Program-made: the position numbers and the translations under genes
In this document: in pieces, positions 59,173-64,000 of the stretch
Layout of the letters: the number at the start of each line of letters is the position of its first letter
How positions within the stretch are numbered: the first letter of the stretch is position 1
From: Branchiostoma floridae
Lineage: Eukaryota; Chordata; Leptocardii; Amphioxiformes; Branchiostomatidae
Length of the DNA: 64,000 bases
NCBI RefSeq assembly: GCF_000003815.2
Contig: NC_049988.1
Coordinates: 21,970,543-22,034,542, forward strand
Direction of reading: 5' to 3'
Notes under the pieces: generated by a model
Seen by the model: only the letters and a program-made list of their open reading frames with translations
Told to the model about the DNA's origin: nothing
Databases searched by the model: none

Positions 59173-61307
59173 CTGGGGAGAAAATACAAGAAACTTAGTC
59201 AGAGTGTTTTACAATTTTAGGGCTCAAAATAAGGGGTGTACAAAGAAAATCAAGTAGAATGTAAGGAACACCTGCCAACACAGTTTCAAGCTTGGAATAG
59301 CCCAATTCTATAGCATACTTTGCAAGTTGGAACAAGAAATACAACAAAGGTTTTACTATCTTTAAGGCACTGAATTGTCACAATAGTATGTTCAGCTTCA
59401 GGTACAAGCAATGGAGTGTATGTTGCACAGTTAACAGGTGTCAGTGCTAGCTATTGTTAAACACAACAGACAGGTGAACTCAGACAGGTGAACTCAGACT
59501 GGTAAACTCACCTGTCTCTCTGCCTCTGACAGGGACTTCATGGCCCCTCGTCTGAAGTGCTCCCTGACGTAGGCGTCGTACTCCTCCTGCGCTCTCTGCA
59601 CTTCTTCCTTCCTTCTGTTCAGGTACTCGGGAGTCTTTCCGTAGTCCTGAAAAAACAACCAAGACGTTTTAGGACTCTCCAAGACATACCATATTCTACA
59701 AGTCTGGCAAATTTTAGCTAGGAAGATTGTAATCGGGGCTGTCCCAAGGAAGGTGAATTTGCTTGTAATGCCTATATATGGGAGAGAAAAAAAATCCACC
59801 CTGTCCATCCAAAATATCTGAACTTCTTGACATGAAACTGATTAAAATGTATTTTCATAAGCTTAAAAAAACAGCTTTCACAACAAAATTAACATCCGAA
59901 CAGTGAGTGAGTGGGATGGAGATTGTTTTGGACTTTCCGAGTCATGACAACTTTCTTCAAGCCTGGCAACGGTCATGAAAATTATTTTTATTTATAAGGT
60001 ATTTTAAGTTAACAAATTTCATTCTCACCTTTTTCTGCACATATTTTGGGTTCAGGCCCGAGGGGTCCAGGTCAAAGGTCGCTCCCTTGGGTGTGTCCAC
60101 GTACTTAGCGACGGGTTTCTTGGGGACGGACATGATGTTTTCCACGGCGTTGGTCGTGATGAAGTTTTTGTTGGTCTGCAATCCCATGAGGGGTTTCTCT
60201 TCTTTCCTGGGTACCGCGGGGCGCTTCTTGTCCTCGTCTGGGTAGTGGAACTCGGACTCTGCAAGGGGCAAACATTGTGTTAGCCATGGTAACTAAGAAT
60301 TATCACAGACTACATTGTTTGGGAGCCCAAGTTACTGATTTTCGTTTATGTCATTTCCAGCTTTAAATATGAAATATCCATTTTCCAAATCTGTAGGGAA
60401 CCATATTGGAAAAGTAACACCTGTTATCTCTAAGCAGATGTTGGGAGGAAGATTATATTTCATGACATTCTAGAACATGTTCTAATGGCAAAAAAAAACA
60501 AGTTATTTGGAGAACTTGATACAATCTGCCCTTCCAGAATTTACTTTGAGAATTAAACATTACTTGTAATTAATGTTTGAAATGTTAGTATTGTTACTTT
60601 ATTCAATTTGATTTTGAATGCATTCTTTTATATACGCTATTATGATTTGTGTCTTTTTCTTTATCTTTAAGAAAGTCGACTTACTTGGAGGCAGCTTTGG
60701 CTCCTTCTGGTGTTTCTTGAGGAATTGTTTGGGAGGGCTGACGTCCACCTTGGCTGGACCCATCGTCTTGGCAGGAGCCTTGTCTTTCTTAAGTTCCGTC
60801 TTAACTGTGTCATTGAACTTGGACGTGTAACTGTGGGAAAATGAAGGCAGGATAAGGAAAAAATATAAAAATAGCTATACCAGTATAAAAGAGGGTACAC
60901 TGTAGTATAGTATACCGACATAAGTTTTAATTATAAGATTGTTATTACGACATCTTGGAGACAAGGAAACAAAACAAAACAAGTTGCGATGTTTCAAGAC
61001 ATTTCCGAATCAAAATTGGAAAGTTATGTTTTGCGTTTGTTTATTTTTGAACCCACAACAATTGTCGTTTCACTAACAGATATACAAAACCGACTCAAAT
61101 ATATAAGGCACACAACAGCGGGATTTAAAACGTAAAGAATTCGAAGCATTATGTTTGAATGGTGAAAACTTACCCTGCATTCTTTATAATTCCGGGTTTT
61201 CCTTCCACGAACCTAGCAGGTTTGGATGGTTTGATTTCTTCCCTCGGTATAAGGTTATAAATGCTCTCCTCTGGAGGCGGAGGGCGTCCATAGTATGCCA
61301 TGGCCAT
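58987..61307 (-). CDS. ENKUR: Enkurin, complete, five exons, 276 residues
   Basis: Coding exons: 61307-61174, 60830-60685, 60258-60029, 59646-59512, 59172-58987. Lengths are 134, 146, 230, 135 and 186 bases, 831 in all, with GT-AG introns and matching phases. Family features: SIYNLIPRE at residues 15-23, KTMGPAKV (66-73), PPKQFLKKH, the Pro/Lys-rich KKRPAVPRKEEKP, PLMGLQTNKNFITTNAVENI (117-136), PSGLNPKY, DYGKTPEYL at the exon 4 start, and the C-terminal enkurin domain ending EMKQLERDIEAIEKHK-IYIAN. Enkurin is a calmodulin- and TRPC-binding adaptor of sperm and motile cilia and is a protein of ciliary doublet microtubules. Length is close to the roughly 256 residues of mammals. A second ATG lies two codons in. 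No break is seen. Confidence 0.95.
59512..59646 (-). CDS. ENKUR: Enkurin exon 4
   Basis: Exactly 45 codons (residues 171-215), DYGKTPEYLNRRKEEVQRAQ onwards, the start of the enkurin domain. Acceptor GTTGTTTTTTCAG, donor CAG|GTGAGT. Confidence 0.94.
60029..60258 (-). CDS. ENKUR: Enkurin exon 3
   Basis: Encodes the rest of Lys94 and residues 95-170: SEFHYPDED, the proline-rich KRPAVPRKEEKP (candidate SH3 ligand, as proposed for the family) and the conserved NFITTNAVENIMSVPKKP block. Donor AAG|GTGAGA. Confidence 0.93.
60685..60830 (-). CDS. ENKUR: Enkurin exon 2
   Basis: Encodes residues 46-93 with split codons at both ends. Holds KTMGPAKVDVSPPKQFLKKH. Acceptor TTTTCCCACAG, donor A|GTAAGT. Confidence 0.93.
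61174..61307 (-). CDS. ENKUR: Enkurin exon 1
   Basis: Encodes residues 1-44 and two bases of Gly45: a PPPP run (9-12), SIYNLIPRE and a Lys/Pro-rich tail. Donor GG|GTAAGT. ATG context AAGATGG is good. Confidence 0.93.
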
Positions 61308-61664
61308 CTTAGAACTTCAACCTTCCTCTAATTGTCGAAAACTGCTCCTTAAAACTGCGGATGGCTAAGATATCCGTCCGATTCCTCGCGCTACGTCTTC
61401 CTGACTACCGCACAACAGAACGCCGTAATCAAGACGGGCTGAGTTGTCAAACAAATACACGGTTGCCAAGGGCGACAGGCATGCGCACTGCGCGGTCCCG
61501 TGCGTGTTTACGACACTTTGTACTGTTGACGGTAGATACGTTTACGACAATATTGACGTATTGTGGTGCTCCCACGCGACTTTAATTGACTTGGGTAACA
61601 TTACTCTCCCCTATTACCGACTAGCTATCATACTTCAAAACACGAGTTCAGATCAAGATTCAGC
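61308..61664 (-). promoter_or_regulatory. Enkurin promoter region with RFX X-box at 61462-61476
   Basis: GTTGCC-AAG-GGCGAC at 61462-61476 fits the RFX X-box consensus RYYNYY-N(1-3)-RRNRAC at every position and lies about 155-170 bases upstream of the ATG. RFX factors with FOXJ1 drive ciliary genes, which suits enkurin. The flank is CpG-richer than the surroundings and also has TGCGCACTGCGC (61483-61494), close to an NRF1 site. No TATA box is evident. Confidence 0.6.
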
Positions 61665-62411
61665 TTTATTTCTTTTGGTCTAGCATGTGGTATTTTAAAA
61701 TGAAATATACTCATGAAGTGCGCAAACAGATACAGTGCATAAAACGACTAATTCATAGACATTGGTTAGACTTTGAGTTGAAGTAAACACAAGTTCACAT
61801 TTTGTTTGAAAAACTTAACACTTGGCAGGCAGACGGAAATAAAACCAGACAATGCCGGGGGTCAGCCAAAACGCTTAAAACACATTAAAAACTAGCAGTA
61901 GCCGCGCCTTTGCTTGGAGACTAACGTTACGGGAACAGAAATCAGTGTACATGGTCACCCTGATAAAATCATGGCAGCTGCGCCAAACATTTGCATTTTT
62001 CGGAGACTTTAAAGGCCAAAGCTGCATTTTTCAGTGGAGTTTGATTGGGGCATTTCAAACCCAACACAACCGACTGGACTGGCTAGATTCTGCGAGTCAT
62101 CAGAAACAGAGAAAATAAATAGTACAAAAATGAATTAAGAAATACCTAATGCAATAAGAACACATGTCCAATATCGATACGAAAACCTTGTGAAAACTAC
62201 ATGTAAGTACACAACAGATAAAAGGCCACCCCTTTTCGCAGTCAGACACGATCAAGAGGCAAAAGTCTTTCGAAAAAATATATAAAAGGTTATGCTCGCG
62301 ATTTTTATCATTCTGATTTGAAACAATCGACGATTACAGCATTTGATTGTGTGGCTCAAGAATAGATTTTTTATCAATTTGACGTCTGAATTCAAGTAGA
62401 AAAGTACTAAC
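61665..62411. other. Unresolved 3' part of the next minus-strand gene
   Basis: The membrane-protein gene upstream must continue here (its exon at 62412 ends inside a codon), but I could not choose an exon with confidence. A minus-strand AATAAA at 61670-61665 is a candidate end for it. Confidence 0.4.
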
Positions 62412-62975
62412 GGTGTCTTGTCGCACCAGTCTGGAAGGCACCCACAAACCCACAGACAACCAGTGCAGACGAGAGCTGCCCCCAAGATGGGCAGACCGAC
62501 GATTATGAACCAGAAAGTGGCGGGAGACATACCGGCTGAAAAAAATGAGGTGATCAGTCGTGGTGGGACTCACTCTATTCCCAAACAAATTTTAGGAAAA
62601 CTGAAGAAAGGACTTCAATACATATAACACAATTTTATGGCAGGTGGAACCTGATTTGCCTGATTGGATGTTAAATTATGGGGATTTCATACTGGTGACT
62701 CCTGAGTTACTTATTGGAGAACCATGCATAGATAACGCAAATGTGGAAATTATTTGCATAAAATTTACATAGCTCTACATGTACATATTTCATGGAGATT
62801 TTTCTGAGATTTGTTGCACAAAAATGACGGAGACTCGCAAGAACTCACGCGAGCAGAAGCTCCAACCCCCCCACTTGGAGTAGGGTCTGTACGCCTCAGG
62901 TGGTTTGTCCTGTCCAGACGGAAGTGCACGACAGGTGCTGGTGTTTACATACCAGTAGCACGCGGGCTCTTTGGT
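62412..62975 (-). CDS. Unidentified single-pass membrane protein, two internal exons (partial)
   Basis: Exon at 62975-62849 (127 bases) reads TKEPACYWYVNTSTCRALPS, GQDKPPEAYRPYSKWGGWSF, CS. It has three cysteines and an N-glycosylation sequon (NTS), as expected outside the cell. Donor C|GTGAGT. Exon at 62535-62412 (124 bases), after acceptor ATTTTTTTCAG, reads PGMSPATFWFIIVGLPILGA then ALVCTGCLWVCGCLPDWCDK T. This is a transmembrane helix of about 22 residues followed by a Cys-rich juxtamembrane stretch that could be palmitoylated. Phases agree (1 to 1). The donor after it, CC|GTTAGT, is weaker. Upstream exons with a signal peptide and the cytoplasmic end were not found. I do not recognise the family. 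Confidence 0.65.
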
Positions 62976-63003
62976 CTTTGGGAATGAAAGATATAACAGA
63001 TTA

Positions 63004-63572
63004 CAGTCAAACCTGTCTATGGCGGCCACTTAAGGGACTGGAGAAATATGGCCGATATAGATAGGTGGCCACTATAGAGAAAATGTTGATCAACTGATCA
63101 CGAGCTACCCACCTATGATCTCAGTACCCACTTATCTTTCTCACCAAGTAACATTGTGTCGATCGTCTCAAAACTTTTAACTGACCTTGCCAAAATTTAA
63201 CTCACCCTGCCAAAAATTTACTGAAAATGATTGATATTGTCATGCGAAATGTTGGTAAATTCGCCAACAAAGACTTGTGCTCTAACGTTCAAGGCACGCG
63301 CACCTTCCACTACCGCCAAAATGACCCTGTCGAGAACTCCAAATCCTTGCAAACTACGATTTAAACTCGGCGCAGGATGACATGCAGCCGCTGTGTGGTC
63401 GCTTTATGCAGTGTTTCTGTATCTTCGGCACCGGAAATCGGGTGGCCGCGACCGCGTTGGACAGGTGGCCGCTATAAACTATTTCTAATGCTTAGGTCAA
63501 CACTGGACCGACACTGATCACAATGGCCAGGTGGTTGCTGTGCAAAGGTGGCCGCTAATACAGGTTTGACTG
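63004..63572. mobile_element. Mariner-type MITE, CAGTCAAACCTGT ends, copy 2
   Basis: Begins CAGTCAAACCTGTCTATGGC and ends ATACAGGTTTGACTG, bounded by TA (63002-63003, 63573-63574). It is longer than copy 1 (569 bases) and has repeated GGTGGCC-CTATA words near both ends. No ORF. It starts 28 bases from the membrane-protein exon, inside an intron of that gene. Confidence 0.9.
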
Positions 63573-63574
63573 TA

Positions 63575-64000
63575 TATCTCAGATGCACTATGCTATGGCG
63601 GCATGTTACAAAAAATTCCAAAAAGTTCTAGAAGTTGAAGTAGAGGTAGTCTTTTTAGAAACAAAAGCCTTGGCTTATAAAGAACCTCATTGTTGCTCAA
63701 ATGCATTAACCCGAGTATGATTCCTATAGCCTCTAAAATTATCTTGAATTATCTCTAAGAAAAGAAAGGTCCGGTCTGTTGAAGTTTGTACACTTTTTTT
63801 TCAGCGGGTGCGATCGCATGATAGCTGCATACGAAACGAACACAACAGTTTCTTCTAATTGCACAAGTAACACTAACAGCGCGATCAAAATACAAAAGCT
63901 TTATAATTGTACAATTGCCTGGGCGAAAATGGTGACACGTCATCCACACATATCTACTCACAAACAAAAAAGAAACAAGAAAACCCACCCAGGACGCCTT
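63575..64000. other. No exon assigned
   Basis: Probably an intron of the minus-strand membrane-protein gene. On the minus strand the first bases of the window end (AAGGCGTCCTGG followed by GTGGGT) could be an exon end with a donor, but 12 bases are too few to judge. Confidence 0.4.

Noticed and set aside
63755-63988. 77-codon reverse frame near the window end as an N-terminal exon with signal peptide
   Set aside because: The frame opens on a GTG that looks more like a splice donor (TGG|GTGGGT), and the sequence has no clear signal peptide.

Overview
This window reads as invertebrate-chordate genomic DNA, most likely from an amphioxus (Branchiostoma). Three things suggest this. The two genes I can name have deuterostome-like sequence and split exon structure. 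Coding sequence is sparse and interrupted by long introns. The rest is crowded with short terminal-inverted-repeat elements (MITEs), tRNA-derived SINE pieces, non-LTR retrotransposon tails and diverged tandem duplications. The species call is inference: I ran no search. One 100-base run of N (6653-6752) marks an assembly gap.

Layout. 1-31 kb: no host gene that I can support. It holds microsatellite and minisatellite DNA, decayed LINE fragments (2.9-3.2 kb; 16.6-17.4 kb with a zinc knuckle and restriction-like endonuclease), many MITEs, and a long region (20.8-28.8 kb) built of diverged local duplications. 31.5-54.1 kb, plus strand: a calmodulin-binding IQ-motif gene of the neuromodulin/neurogranin/PCP4 type (igloo-like), with three exons recognised (31542-31636, 40861-41041, 53225-54070) and five IQ motifs. 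Its start upstream of 31.5 kb was not found. An in-frame ATG at 40844 could give a short form starting MLCC, as neuromodulin does. 59.0-61.3 kb, minus strand: a complete five-exon enkurin gene (276 residues), with a good RFX X-box about 155-170 bases upstream of its ATG. 62.4-63.0 kb, minus strand: two exons of an unidentified single-pass membrane protein that continues outside what I could resolve.

How it fits together. Both named genes encode IQ/calmodulin-related adaptors: the first is probably a neuronal or cortical calmodulin buffer, the second a ciliary/sperm-tail protein. I see no evidence that they act together. The most interesting structure lies at the IQ gene, where a splice acceptor overlaps a possible alternative start, and where the end of an IQ exon with its splice donor has been copied five times in tandem. 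A second theme is that at least three MITEs carry tandem arrays grown from their own internal or terminal sequence (30.5, 36.0 and 50.2 kb).
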